This document shows positions 37,088-45,738 of a stretch of DNA of 64,000 nucleotides, one piece after another (within the stretch, counting starts at the first letter, position 1; each line of letters opens with the position of its first letter). The translations under genes and the position numbers were made by a program. The notes under the pieces were generated by a model, which made no database searches, was not told the DNA's origin, and saw nothing but the letters and a program-made list of their open reading frames with translations. The DNA lies in assembly GCA_002402045.2 (NCBI GenBank), contig NVUX02000042.1:24758-88757 (forward strand). The letters run 5' to 3'. Origin of the DNA: Paracoccaceae bacterium. Lineage in GTDB: Bacteria > Pseudomonadota > Alphaproteobacteria > Rhodobacterales > Rhodobacteraceae.

Positions 37088-37843
37088 ATGCGTAAATTTA
37101 CAAATTCCGCTTTGGCTATTCTGGCGTGCCTGCTCCCTGTGGCAGCTGTTCCGCAAGAGGCCGGGTTTGGCCTTTCCAGCCCAGCAGCCCTGCAAGAAAA
37201 CGGCTTTTTGCGCTTCCTGCTGCCGAGGTTTTCCCTGAAAACAGGCATTCGGATCGACCTGCAAGCTAACAACCCCGAAGCGATTATCTCGACAGAAGAC
37301 GGCGTGCCGCTGATGAACGGGTTGGGGCTGGTTTTTTATCTGCAAACCACGGTGGCAGCCACCCCGCGCGGCAAAAAAGCGCAGCGCTTTGCGGCGTGGC
37401 TTGATTCTGATACCGGCAGGCGCACCGTTGCGCAATTCAAGATTGATGGCGTGCAGGTATTCACCCCGATCGAAACCCTGCAAGCCGCTGAACAAGCTAC
37501 AGTATTTCAAGGAAGCGCCGCGCTGGGCGAGCGATTCTCTTTCACCAATTGTGGCCGCTGCCATGTGGTCGGAGACAGTAACCGGATGAAAGGCATCGGC
37601 TCTACGCCGTCGTTTCCCGTGCTGCGGAGCCTGCCCGATTGGGAAGAGCGTTTCAGCACGTTTTATGCCCGCATTCCGCATCCGTCTATCGTGCAACTTG
37701 AAGGCGTTTCGAAGCCGTTTGACCCTGCCTTCCCGCCTGCAAACCAGCCCCTGTGGCTGACGCTGGAGCAACTTGAAGACATCCTGACTTTTGTCAGCGG
37801 CCTCACCCCAGCCGACCTTGGTGCGCCGCTGGTGCAGCATTAA
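37088..37843 (+). CDS. Periplasmic c-type cytochrome fused to a shortened TupA-like domain
   Basis: 251 aa from ATG 37088 (another ATG one codon upstream). Signal peptide about residues 1-22. Residues about 26-128 look like the two ends of a tungstate/substrate-binding protein joined without its middle: FLRFLLPRFSLKTGIRIDL matches the N-terminal part of TupA, and FAAWLDSDTGRRTVAQFKID with GVQVFTP matches its C-terminal end. Residues about 140-245 form a single-haem cytochrome c: C155-G-R-C158-H159, with Met167 a possible axial ligand. Lies beside the FDH locus and divergent from mrp. The haem motif is certain; the TupA-like part is my inference. Confidence 0.75.
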   Translation: MRKFTNSALAILACLLPVAAVPQEAGFGLSSPAALQENGFLRFLLPRFSLKTGIRIDLQANNPEAIISTEDGVPLMNGLGLVFYLQTTVAATPRGKKAQRFAAWLDSDTGRRTVAQFKIDGVQVFTPIETLQAAEQATVFQGSAALGERFSFTNCGRCHVVGDSNRMKGIGSTPSFPVLRSLPDWEERFSTFYARIPHPSIVQLEGVSKPFDPAFPPANQPLWLTLEQLEDILTFVSGLTPADLGAPLVQH

Positions 37844-39786
37844 GTTTCCCGCTCTTTGAGATAGTCTTCCGTGGTGCGCGTCAGGGGGCGTGGGCCGCCC
37901 TGAAACGGGTTTGTCGTATTGCCGAATTGCGCCTCAACCCGGCATTTATCGCACATCTGAACAAGCTTGGCATTGTCGGAGCCAGTAAACATCGGGTGCT
38001 TATCGGCCAGCATGCCAATAATCCGCTCTACGCTGGATCTAACCCCGAAAAACGACCCGCAGGAGATGCAGGCAAAGGGGTCTTCCTCGTGCAAAATCCG
38101 CTGGGAAAACGCGGCGTCGGACAGGTCTAGCTGGGGCTGCAAAGTGATGGCATTTTCGGGGCAGGCGTGGCTGCAAATCCCGCATTGCAGGCAGGCATCT
38201 TCCTGAAAACGTAGCTGCGGGGTGTCCTCATTATCCAGCAGCGCGCCCGTGGGGCAGAGGGACACGCAGGAAAGGCACAGCGTGCACTTTTCTGTATCCA
38301 CCACCACGGCGCCATGGGGCGCACCCAATGGCAGGGCGATCGGCGCATCGAGCTCGCCGCGCAGGGCTTTGGCGGCGAGGCGGGTAACCTGCCTGCGGTT
38401 TCCGAATGGCAAAATAGCGCCGCAGGGTTTGGCAATTGTTTGGCCGTAAAGCGCCTCAGACAGCGCATCGGGGTCGGTGATATCCAGCAGCCGAATGGCT
38501 GCGTTATCGCTGATCGCCAAAGCCAGCGTGAGGGCGGTTTCCAGCGGCGGGCGCTCGGTTTTTGGGGTGAGCAGCAGATCAACGGCCGCAAAACCGCAGC
38601 CAAGCGCGGCCAGCATTTCGGCATGTCCAAAGGTAGTGAGCGCTTCAACCTCAAGCGGGATTACATCAGCTGGCAAACCACGCCCGAACCTCGCCGAAAG
38701 CGAGATCATCTCACCGCCGAACTCAGTATCATGCACCAACAGCCGCGGGGCACTCCCACCCGCCTCACGGTAGGTTTTCGCCATGAGTTCAATGCGTTGC
38801 AGCAAGTTTCCAAAACTCTGCGCCTCATACGTAATTGCCCCCGAGGGGCAAACCGAGGCACAGCCACCACAGCCCGCGCAGGCCAGCGGATCTATCTTCA
38901 CATGCTCGCCATCAGCGCTTATCGCACCGGTTTCGCAGGTATTGATGCAGTTGGAGCAGCCGGTTATGCCGGAGCGGGTATGGGCGCATATCAGCGTGTC
39001 TAGCGCCACATAAAACGGTTTTTCAAACTCGCCTACAAGCTGGCTGGCCTCAAAAATGGTTTTGCTGACGGCCTCGGCGTGGCGCGGGTCTGCCCGTAAG
39101 TAGCCGTCACGCTTATGGTGGAAAAGCGGGGTATCCCCTCGCAAATCAAGGACAATATCGCATTCAGATTGGCCACCATCGCGCGGGGCCGTTAGCTGCG
39201 GTGCACCGCGCCCACCCGGCTGCACCATTTGCAACGCGTCAATTTTTACCACGAATTTCCCAAGGCTGCCCGAGGCGCTACGTAGCCGCCCAACGACCAC
39301 ATCAAAATCACGGCGCAGGGGGATGTCCTCGGCGCTTTCCAGCAGCACTGTTACCGTGAGCACTTCGCTAAGCTGCGCGGCAGCAGCCAGCGCCACAGCC
39401 TCGGGACCAATGATCAGGCATTGCCCCTCAGACTGGATATCAAAAACGCTGACAGCTTGGGGCGCGCGCGCAGCATCCGCCAAAAGCGCGGCCATTTTGG
39501 GGGCAGAATGCTCGCCCTCATCCGACCAGCCTGCACGGTCCCGCAGGTCCACAAATGCCGGTGTTTCCACGCCCAGTTCATCGGCGAGTTCTTCAAATAT
39601 TTGGCGCTCCTGCAAGCAGGCAATCGTGGCGCTTCCAGCCTTGATTAGCGTTGCCGCATCCCCCAGCTCGGCGGTACAGAGCGCCGTATGAATACGGGAG
39701 CATGCACTGCCCGTTGCCGTAGCCAGCGCTTTGGCATTGAGCTTTTGTGAACCTGAACAATCACATAATATCAATGTATTAGGCAT
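37840..39786 (-). CDS. Multi-cluster 4Fe-4S ferredoxin-type protein of the FDH locus
   Basis: 648 aa cytoplasmic protein. About 270 N-terminal residues have no motif I can name beyond an early CDCSGS. Cys groups then appear: CSNCINTC (about 277-284), CAGCGGCASVCP (about 303-314), and two more ferredoxin repeats in the C-terminal third (CTLCLSCVSLCP and CLQCGICSHACP). CISCG and a late CDKC pair may hold a further metal. The middle region between the first and second pairs (about 330-500) resembles a cysteine-containing HdrA/FrhD-like insert. It probably shuttles electrons for formate oxidation. Convergent with the cytochrome gene (4 nt overlap) and divergent from the DUF3305 gene. Confidence 0.85.
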   Translation of the reverse strand: MPNTLILCDCSGSQKLNAKALATATGSACSRIHTALCTAELGDAATLIKAGSATIACLQERQIFEELADELGVETPAFVDLRDRAGWSDEGEHSAPKMAALLADAARAPQAVSVFDIQSEGQCLIIGPEAVALAAAAQLSEVLTVTVLLESAEDIPLRRDFDVVVGRLRSASGSLGKFVVKIDALQMVQPGGRGAPQLTAPRDGGQSECDIVLDLRGDTPLFHHKRDGYLRADPRHAEAVSKTIFEASQLVGEFEKPFYVALDTLICAHTRSGITGCSNCINTCETGAISADGEHVKIDPLACAGCGGCASVCPSGAITYEAQSFGNLLQRIELMAKTYREAGGSAPRLLVHDTEFGGEMISLSARFGRGLPADVIPLEVEALTTFGHAEMLAALGCGFAAVDLLLTPKTERPPLETALTLALAISDNAAIRLLDITDPDALSEALYGQTIAKPCGAILPFGNRRQVTRLAAKALRGELDAPIALPLGAPHGAVVVDTEKCTLCLSCVSLCPTGALLDNEDTPQLRFQEDACLQCGICSHACPENAITLQPQLDLSDAAFSQRILHEEDPFACISCGSFFGVRSSVERIIGMLADKHPMFTGSDNAKLVQMCDKCRVEAQFGNTTNPFQGGPRPLTRTTEDYLKERET

Positions 39787-40116
39787 AGATACCCCCCAGT
39801 ATTCACCAAATATTCAACAAATTCTTCGTTCACTTAGGCTGCAAATGATAAGGGAGTAAAGCCTTTTTCCAGCCCGAATAGCCCCGAAAATTCCGCCGCA
39901 GTGATTCGTTTTTTGCCAATGCTAAAACCTGACAAAAACCTTCAGGATTAGCCTAAAAGGACAGATTGTCCGTCGAGAGAAAATGCCGCAATTATTGCGG
40001 TCTAATTGTCCAGATTGTTAACTAAATTCGCGGGAAACAAAACTTTTCCTATGCGGAGGCGGCACAACTCACCATGCTCACAGGAATGCGTTAAAACCCG
40101 TTCTCTGGAGACATGC
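39787..40116. promoter_or_regulatory. Divergent control region of the FDH locus with palindromes
   Basis: 330 nt between the leftward ferredoxin gene and the rightward DUF3305-FDH genes, without a gene. Two short palindromes: GGACAGATTGTCC at 39959-39971 and CCGCAATTATTGCGG at 39986-40000; a further TGTCC-containing half-site (AATTGTCCAGATTG) is at about 40004-40017. These are candidates for the binding sites of the response regulator at 48766. No FNR box or -24/-12 (sigma-54) promoter is apparent. Confidence 0.5.
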
Positions 40117-40683
40117 GTGCCGAAAGCATCAGAAAAAAAACATACCTTGCCTCTTGGCATCGTGCTGCGGAAATCTCCGGGTGTGACGCGCTGGGCCAAG
40201 TGGGTTTGGCGCGCGGTGGCGGTGCTGCCCGGGGCGGGCCCTGCCAATTGGCGAGAGCTGCGCCGCGAGGGTGATGTGGTGGAATACCACGCGGCCACCG
40301 TGCCGCTGGAGCTTCACCGGACTGACACCGAAGCCTACCTGACCGAGCTTTCGACCAAGGTACCGTCTATCTATGTGGTGCTGCGTGAAAACACCGAGCT
40401 TGATAGCGGGCTGGAGGTGGTGCTGGCCACGGCCTCGCCTTTTGACGGGCAAGACTACGCCGATAATGGCGAAGATATTGTGGAGCTGGTACCAATGCCG
40501 CCCGCGCTGAGAGCGCTGGTGCGGGAATGGGTAGACCTGCACTATAAAGAAGAGAAATTTGTGAAGCGGCAGCGTAACAAAAGCCGCACGGACTCGGTGG
40601 AAGACGGTATCGGAGACGCGCGGGTTTCGCAGCTGACGGATGTGTACCGTGCACCAAACGCCAAGCGGGAGACGGTACATTGA
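40117..40683 (+). CDS. DUF3305 domain protein (FDH-associated)
   Basis: 188 aa from GTG 40117, with GGAG 7 nt upstream; the frame is open further upstream but that part lies in the control region and looks non-coding. Domain: LPLGIVLRKSPGVTRWAKWV, LHRTDTEAYLTELS, VPSIYVVLRE, then a lysine/arginine-rich tail (KFVKRQRNKSR). Known only as a companion of formate dehydrogenase genes; function unknown. First gene of the rightward run; its stop overlaps the TTG start of DUF3306. Confidence 0.88.
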   Translation: MPKASEKKHTLPLGIVLRKSPGVTRWAKWVWRAVAVLPGAGPANWRELRREGDVVEYHAATVPLELHRTDTEAYLTELSTKVPSIYVVLRENTELDSGLEVVLATASPFDGQDYADNGEDIVELVPMPPALRALVREWVDLHYKEEKFVKRQRNKSRTDSVEDGIGDARVSQLTDVYRAPNAKRETVH

Positions 40684-41246
40684 GCGCATGGGCCAGCAGA
40701 AAAGCCGCCGTTCAGGCAGAGGCTGAGGCGCTTGAAAATGCCGAGCAGGCCGCGGGAATTGCCGAGCAGCATGCCGCGCTCGCTGAAAAGCCCGAGGCCG
40801 AGGTGCTGGCTGAGCTTGACCTACCAAACCCGGACGACATGCAGCCGGGCGATGATTTTAGCGTATTCATGAAAGAAACCGTGCCCGCCGCCCTGCGCAA
40901 TCGCGCTTTGCGCACGCTTTGGCGGAGCGACCCTGTGCTGGCCAATGTGGATATGCTGGTGGATTACGGCGAAGATTTCACGGGGGCGAGCGACCCTGTG
41001 GGCATTGTGAAAACGATATACCGCGTTGGCAAAGGGATGCTGCCAGACAAAGAAGAAACCGAGGACGAAGAGGTGGTGGCTGAGGCCCCCGAAGCCGAGG
41101 TTGTGGTGGCAGAATTCGAGGCGACCGAACCCGCGCCGATGCCCGCGCCCGAGGCCCCCGCTGCTGCCCTGCCCCCCCGCCGCCGCATGCGGTTTGAATT
41201 TGAGGCAGGTGCCTTGCCGGCCTCCAACGAAACGGAAATGACATGA
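40680..41246 (+). CDS. DUF3306 domain protein (FDH-associated)
   Basis: 188 aa. N-terminal helix rich in Ala and Glu, central FSVFMKETVPAALRNRALRTLWR conserved block split by the preceding variable region (PDDMQPGDD), then a Glu/Pro/Ala-rich low-complexity stretch about residues 115-170 and a basic end (PPRRRMRFEF). The start is TTG overlapping the stop of DUF3305. Function unknown; family membership follows from sequence and gene order. Confidence 0.87.
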   Translation: MSAWASRKAAVQAEAEALENAEQAAGIAEQHAALAEKPEAEVLAELDLPNPDDMQPGDDFSVFMKETVPAALRNRALRTLWRSDPVLANVDMLVDYGEDFTGASDPVGIVKTIYRVGKGMLPDKEETEDEEVVAEAPEAEVVVAEFEATEPAPMPAPEAPAAALPPRRRMRFEFEAGALPASNETEMT

Positions 41247-41851
41247 ACGCGACAGTAACAGATATGAATATCACTGAGGAAGACCAGCTTCGGGCCGATA
41301 TGTATAACTTTCTGGGCCTCCTACTATCGGGGCCGCCCAGCAAAGAAACGCTGAGTAAGACGGCAGCACTGACGGGTGATGACAGCGCGATGGGTGAAGC
41401 GATTAACGCGATGGCGCGGGTTACGAAAGCGACCAGTGCCAAGGCGGTTGAAAGCGAGTTTATGGCACTGTTCATCGGCCTCGGACGCGGCGAGCTGCTA
41501 CCTTACACTAGCTTTTACCTGACAGGATTTTTAAACGAAAAACCGCTGGCTATGCTGCGGAAAGACATGGCGGGCCTGCGCATTAGCCGCGCACCAAATG
41601 TGTATGAGCCGGAAGATAATATTGCCAGCCTGCTGGAAATGATGGGCGGGATGATAACCGGCCGCTTTGGCGAGGTGACCCCGCTGGACCAGCAAGCCGC
41701 GTTTTTTAATAAGCATATCGGCTCTTGGGCCGCACATTTTTTTGCAGATTTGGAAGCCGCAAAATCGTCGGTGTTTTACGCCCCGGTGGGCAGTACCGGT
41801 AAGGCTTTTATGGATATCGAGCGCGAAGCGTTTCGGATGGATGCGGGTTAA
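41243..41851 (+). CDS. TorD-family molybdo/tungstoenzyme chaperone
   Basis: 202 aa all-helical protein of the TorD/DmsD group. Conserved features: YNFLGLLLSGPPSKETL, EFMALFIGLGRGELLPYTSFYLTG, and DHxxxE-type terms replaced here by a related region (YEPEDNIASLLEMMGGMI). Such proteins bind the twin-arginine signal and hold the apo-enzyme until the pterin cofactor is in place. Overlaps DUF3306 by 4 nt and lies immediately upstream of the TAT-bearing FDH genes, its likely clients. Confidence 0.87.
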   Translation: MNATVTDMNITEEDQLRADMYNFLGLLLSGPPSKETLSKTAALTGDDSAMGEAINAMARVTKATSAKAVESEFMALFIGLGRGELLPYTSFYLTGFLNEKPLAMLRKDMAGLRISRAPNVYEPEDNIASLLEMMGGMITGRFGEVTPLDQQAAFFNKHIGSWAAHFFADLEAAKSSVFYAPVGSTGKAFMDIEREAFRMDAG

Positions 41852-41889
41852 CCGCTTAACGGCCCTCGGGCCAAAACAGGAGGGAAGAC

Positions 41890-42084
41890 ATGAGCGATAA
41901 AGATGACAGCGTGCGTGACGATCGCCGGAGCTTTTTAAAGCTTGCCGCGGCCACAGCGCCTGCGGCAGTTGCCGCCACCGCGCTAAGTGGCACGGCCGCT
42001 AAAGCGGTTGAGCTTGAGGAAGCAGGCAGCGGATTGCGCGATACAGCACACACGCGCGCCTATTTCGATAGCGCCAAATTTTAA
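41890..42084 (+). CDS. Small twin-arginine protein of formate dehydrogenase loci
   Basis: 64 aa. The twin-arginine motif DRRSFLKL is at residues about 11-18, followed by an Ala-rich hydrophobic region (AAATAPAAVAATALSGTAA) and a polar tail ending YFDSAKF. This matches the 'formate dehydrogenase region TAT target' family (TIGR02811). GGAGGGAAGAC precedes the ATG. Function is unknown; it may be a structural or assembly factor of the enzyme, or a decoy signal for the TorD-like chaperone. Confidence 0.88.
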   Translation: MSDKDDSVRDDRRSFLKLAAATAPAAVAATALSGTAAKAVELEEAGSGLRDTAHTRAYFDSAKF

Positions 42085-42162
42085 GCGGAAATTTGCAAAA
42101 GGCCAATGGTTGCGAGACGCCCGACGGCCCAGAGCATGTTTCTATAAATCAGGGAGAATATA

Positions 42163-45057
42163 ATGCTGAGGAAAAAAACCAATGGGGTAGCGAGACGCCC
42201 CCAGCGGACAAGCCTCTTGTCAAATATTGCCGAGAAATCGGTAGATCGGCGCAGCTTTTTGCGCGGGTCCGGCCTAGCCATTGGTGGCTTGGCTTCAATA
42301 AGTGCCATGGGTGGCACGGTCACGCAGGCACAAACGGCTGATACGGTTGGCCGCGCGGTTGATACGGTAAAATCTATTTGCTGTAACTGCTCGGTAGGCT
42401 GCACGGTTATGGCCGAAGTGGATAACGGTGTTTGGGTGGGGCAAGAGCCCGGCTTTGACAGCCCGTTTAACCTTGGTGGCCATTGTGCCAAAGGGGCCTC
42501 AGCCCGAGACGCCGCTCACGGCGAGCGCCGGCTAAAATACCCGATGAAAAAAGAAAACGGCGAATGGAAGCGCATTAGCTGGGAGACCGCGATTAACGAA
42601 ATTGGTGACAAGATGGGCACCATTCGCGAAGAAAGCGGGCCAGACTCTGTTTACTGGCTTGGGTCAGCGAAGTTCAACAACGAGCAAAGCTACCTGTTCC
42701 GCAAATTTGCCGCCTATTGGGGTAGCAATAACGTAGACCACCAAGCACGTATTTGCCACTCGACCACGGTTGCCGGCGTTGCGAACACATGGGGCTACGG
42801 CGCCATGACCAACAGCTACAACGACATCCATAACTCAAAATCGATTTTGGTTATTGGTGGCAACCCTGCCGAAGCACATCCTGTTTCGCTGCTTCACCTG
42901 ATGAAAGCCAAAGAGCAAAGCAACGCGCCGTTGATCGTGGTAGACCCACGTTTCACCCGCACTGCAGCGCATGCTGACGAATATGTTCGTATTCGCCCTG
43001 GCACCGATGTTGCGTTTATCTGGGGCCTGCTGTGGCACATCTTTGAAAACGGCTGGGAAGATAAAGAGTTTATCCGCACCCGCGTTTACGGCATGGATGA
43101 AATCCGCGAGGAAGTAAAAAACTGGAACCCTGAAGAAGTGGAGCGCGTAACCGGCACTCCGGGTAGCCAGCTGGCACGCGTTGCCCGCACCTTGGTCAAC
43201 AACCGCCCCGGCACCCTGATTTGGTGCATGGGTGGCACGCAGCACACTACGGGTAACAATAACACCCGCGCTTACTGCATCTTGCAGCTGGCCCTTGGCA
43301 ACATGGGTACCTCCGGTGGCGGCACCAACATTTTCCGTGGCCACGACAACGTGCAGGGCGCAACGGATATGTGTATCCTCAGCCACTCCCTGCCCGGCTA
43401 TTATGGCCTATCGGCAGGCGCTTGGGCGCATTGGGCGCGCGTGTGGGGCGAAGATATTGACTGGCTCAAAGGGCGTTTTGACAATCTCACAGCGGCTGAC
43501 GGTTCTGAAAAATCTTTGATGAACCTCAAGGGCATTCCGGTGTCGCGCTGGATTGATGGCGTGTTGGAAGATAAAGATAATATCGACCAGCCAGACAACG
43601 TGCGTGCCATGGTGCTGTGGGGCCACGCGCCCAACAGCCAAACTCGTGGCCCTGAAATGAAGGTCGCGATGGAAAAGCTGGATATGCTGGTTGTGATTGA
43701 CCCATACCCAACCGTTTCGGCTGTTTTGCATGACCGCACAGATGGCGTTTACCTGTTGCCGGCCTCTACCCAGTATGAGACCCGCGGCTCGGTAACCGCG
43801 TCTAACCGGTCGCTGCAGTGGCGTGACAAGGTGGTTGACCCGCTGTTTGAATCACTGCCAGACCACATTATCATGGCGAAATTTGCCAAGAAGTTTGGTT
43901 TTGCGGATCGGCTTTTCCGCAATATCGGCATGGACGGTGAGGACGAGCCAAACATCGAAGACATCACCCGCGAGTTTAACGGTGGGATGTGGACGATCGG
44001 TTATACTGGCCAAAGCCCTGAGCGGATTAAACTGCACATGGCCAACCAGCATACCTTCGATAAAACCACCTTGCAGGCCATTGGTGGCCCCGCAGATGGC
44101 GAATATTACGGCCTGCCATGGCCGTGCTGGGGCACGCCCGAGCAAAAGCACCCGGGCACACCCAACCTTTATGACATGTCTATGCCTGTCTCTAAAGGTG
44201 GCCTGACCTTCCGCGCCCGTTTTGGCGTGGAGCGTGATGGGGTGAACCTGCTGGCAGAAGGGGTTTACTCAAAAGACTCCGATATTCAGGATGGTTACCC
44301 TGAGTTCACACTGGCCATGCTCAAAGAGCTGGGCTGGGATGGCGAGTTGACAGCGGACGAGCTGGCAACCATTGAAGCCGGCGCAGGGGACGCTACCAAC
44401 TGGAAAACCGACCTTTCGGGCGGGATTCAGCGGGTGGCTATCAGCCATGAATGTGCGCCTTTTGGCAATGCCAAAGCCCGCGCCGTGGTTTGGACCTTCC
44501 CCGACCCAGTACCGGTGCACCGTGAGCCACTTTACACCAACCGTCGTGATCTTGTGAAAGACTATCCTACATATGCGGACAAGCAATTCTATCGCTTGCC
44601 AACCATGTATGAGAGCATCCAGAAAAACGACTTTAGTAAAGAGTATCCAATGATCCTGACCTCGGGCCGTTTGGTGGAATACGAGGGTGGGGGCGATGAA
44701 AGCCGCTCTAACAAGTGGCTGGCTGAGCTTCAGCAAGAAATGTTTGTTGAGGTAAATACGCGCGACGCCAATAATATCGGCATTCGCGATGGCCAGCAGG
44801 TTTGGGTTGAGGGCGCCGAAGGCTCCGCGATCAAGGTTGCGGCGATGGTCACCGATCGGGTGGGCGAAGGTGTTGCCTTCTTGCCTTTCCACTTTGGCGG
44901 CCATTTCCAAGGCAAAGACCTGCGCGACAAATACCCCGAAGGCGCTGACCCATATGTGCTTGGCGAAAGTGCCAACACCGCCATGACCTATGGTTATGAC
45001 AGCGTCACCCAAATGCAGGAGACAAAAGTGTCGCTCTGCAAAATCACTGCAGCATAA
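42163..45057 (+). CDS. fdhA: Formate dehydrogenase catalytic (alpha) subunit
   Basis: 964 aa molybdopterin oxidoreductase, periplasmic by its twin-arginine signal (DRRSFLRG, residues about 28-35). [4Fe-4S] ligands Cys73, Cys76, Cys80 and Cys108 (CCNCSVGC ... HCAKG). Active-site motif HQARICHSTTV gives Cys198-His199, so this is a cysteine, not selenocysteine, enzyme and has no in-frame TGA. MGD-binding stretches follow (LVIGGNPAEAHP, GTSGGGTNIFRGHDNVQGA), and a C-terminal molybdopterin-binding domain near 835-960. The metal may be W or Mo; the fdhD-tupBCA operon downstream favours W. RBS AGGGAG lies just before the ATG. Confidence 0.96.
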   Translation: MLRKKTNGVARRPQRTSLLSNIAEKSVDRRSFLRGSGLAIGGLASISAMGGTVTQAQTADTVGRAVDTVKSICCNCSVGCTVMAEVDNGVWVGQEPGFDSPFNLGGHCAKGASARDAAHGERRLKYPMKKENGEWKRISWETAINEIGDKMGTIREESGPDSVYWLGSAKFNNEQSYLFRKFAAYWGSNNVDHQARICHSTTVAGVANTWGYGAMTNSYNDIHNSKSILVIGGNPAEAHPVSLLHLMKAKEQSNAPLIVVDPRFTRTAAHADEYVRIRPGTDVAFIWGLLWHIFENGWEDKEFIRTRVYGMDEIREEVKNWNPEEVERVTGTPGSQLARVARTLVNNRPGTLIWCMGGTQHTTGNNNTRAYCILQLALGNMGTSGGGTNIFRGHDNVQGATDMCILSHSLPGYYGLSAGAWAHWARVWGEDIDWLKGRFDNLTAADGSEKSLMNLKGIPVSRWIDGVLEDKDNIDQPDNVRAMVLWGHAPNSQTRGPEMKVAMEKLDMLVVIDPYPTVSAVLHDRTDGVYLLPASTQYETRGSVTASNRSLQWRDKVVDPLFESLPDHIIMAKFAKKFGFADRLFRNIGMDGEDEPNIEDITREFNGGMWTIGYTGQSPERIKLHMANQHTFDKTTLQAIGGPADGEYYGLPWPCWGTPEQKHPGTPNLYDMSMPVSKGGLTFRARFGVERDGVNLLAEGVYSKDSDIQDGYPEFTLAMLKELGWDGELTADELATIEAGAGDATNWKTDLSGGIQRVAISHECAPFGNAKARAVVWTFPDPVPVHREPLYTNRRDLVKDYPTYADKQFYRLPTMYESIQKNDFSKEYPMILTSGRLVEYEGGGDESRSNKWLAELQQEMFVEVNTRDANNIGIRDGQQVWVEGAEGSAIKVAAMVTDRVGEGVAFLPFHFGGHFQGKDLRDKYPEGADPYVLGESANTAMTYGYDSVTQMQETKVSLCKITAA

Positions 45058-45070
45058 GGAGAATTGAGAA

Positions 45071-45664
45071 ATGGCAAGAGTTAAGTTTCTCTGTGACGCA
45101 GAACGCTGCATTGAATGCAACGCCTGCGTAACCGCCTGTAAAAACGAGCACGAAGTGCCGTGGGGCATTAACCGCCGCAAAGTCGTCACCCTTGGTGACG
45201 GCAAGCCCGGCGAGCGCTCTATCTCGCTGGCGTGCATGCACTGCTCGGATGCGCCCTGTATGGCCGTTTGCCCAACCGACTGTTTTTACCAAACAGCCGA
45301 CGGCATTGTGCTGCACAACAAAGACCTCTGCATTGGCTGTGGTTATTGCTTCTATGCCTGCCCGTTTGGCGCGCCGCAATATCCGCAATCGGGCAATTAC
45401 GGCTCCCGTGGTAAGATGGACAAGTGTACCTTCTGCGCCGGTGGCCCTGAGGAGGACCATTCAGCCGCTGAGTTCCAAAAGTACGGTCGTAACCGTATTG
45501 CGGAAGGCAAGCTGCCGATTTGTGCCGAGATGTGTGCAACCAAAGCGCTGCTGGCCGGAGATGGCGACATTGTGTCCTCGATCTACCGCGAGCGCGTGGT
45601 TTCCCGCGGCTTTGGTTCCGGCGCTTGGGGCTGGGGCACGGCCTATGGCCAAAAAGGCGGCTGA
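45071..45664 (+). CDS. fdhB: Formate dehydrogenase iron-sulfur (beta) subunit
   Basis: 197 aa with sixteen clustered cysteines forming four [4Fe-4S] sites, in the usual order: CIECNACVTACKNEH, CMHCSDAPCMAVCPTDC, CIGCGYCFYACPFG and CTFC...CAEMC. Conducts electrons from the alpha subunit to the cytochrome b. Lacks the C-terminal transmembrane anchor of FdnH-type beta subunits; association with the gamma subunit is then by contact only. 13 nt after fdhA with AAGGAG. Confidence 0.95.
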   Translation: MARVKFLCDAERCIECNACVTACKNEHEVPWGINRRKVVTLGDGKPGERSISLACMHCSDAPCMAVCPTDCFYQTADGIVLHNKDLCIGCGYCFYACPFGAPQYPQSGNYGSRGKMDKCTFCAGGPEEDHSAAEFQKYGRNRIAEGKLPICAEMCATKALLAGDGDIVSSIYRERVVSRGFGSGAWGWGTAYGQKGG

Positions 45665-45738
45665 TACGCTGATCTAATAAGGAGGCGCGCGGGATTTCGC
45701 GCGCCTCTGTCCAACGGCTTGTTTGAGAGGTCACGGCT

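Noticed and set aside
42750..42765. Possible selenocysteine in FdhA
   Set aside because: The active-site codon reads Cys (ICHS), and the frame contains no in-frame TGA.
42835..45237. Minus-strand frames of 183 and 322 codons opposite fdhA
   Set aside because: Shadow frames of the long coding region; no signal peptide or family resemblance.
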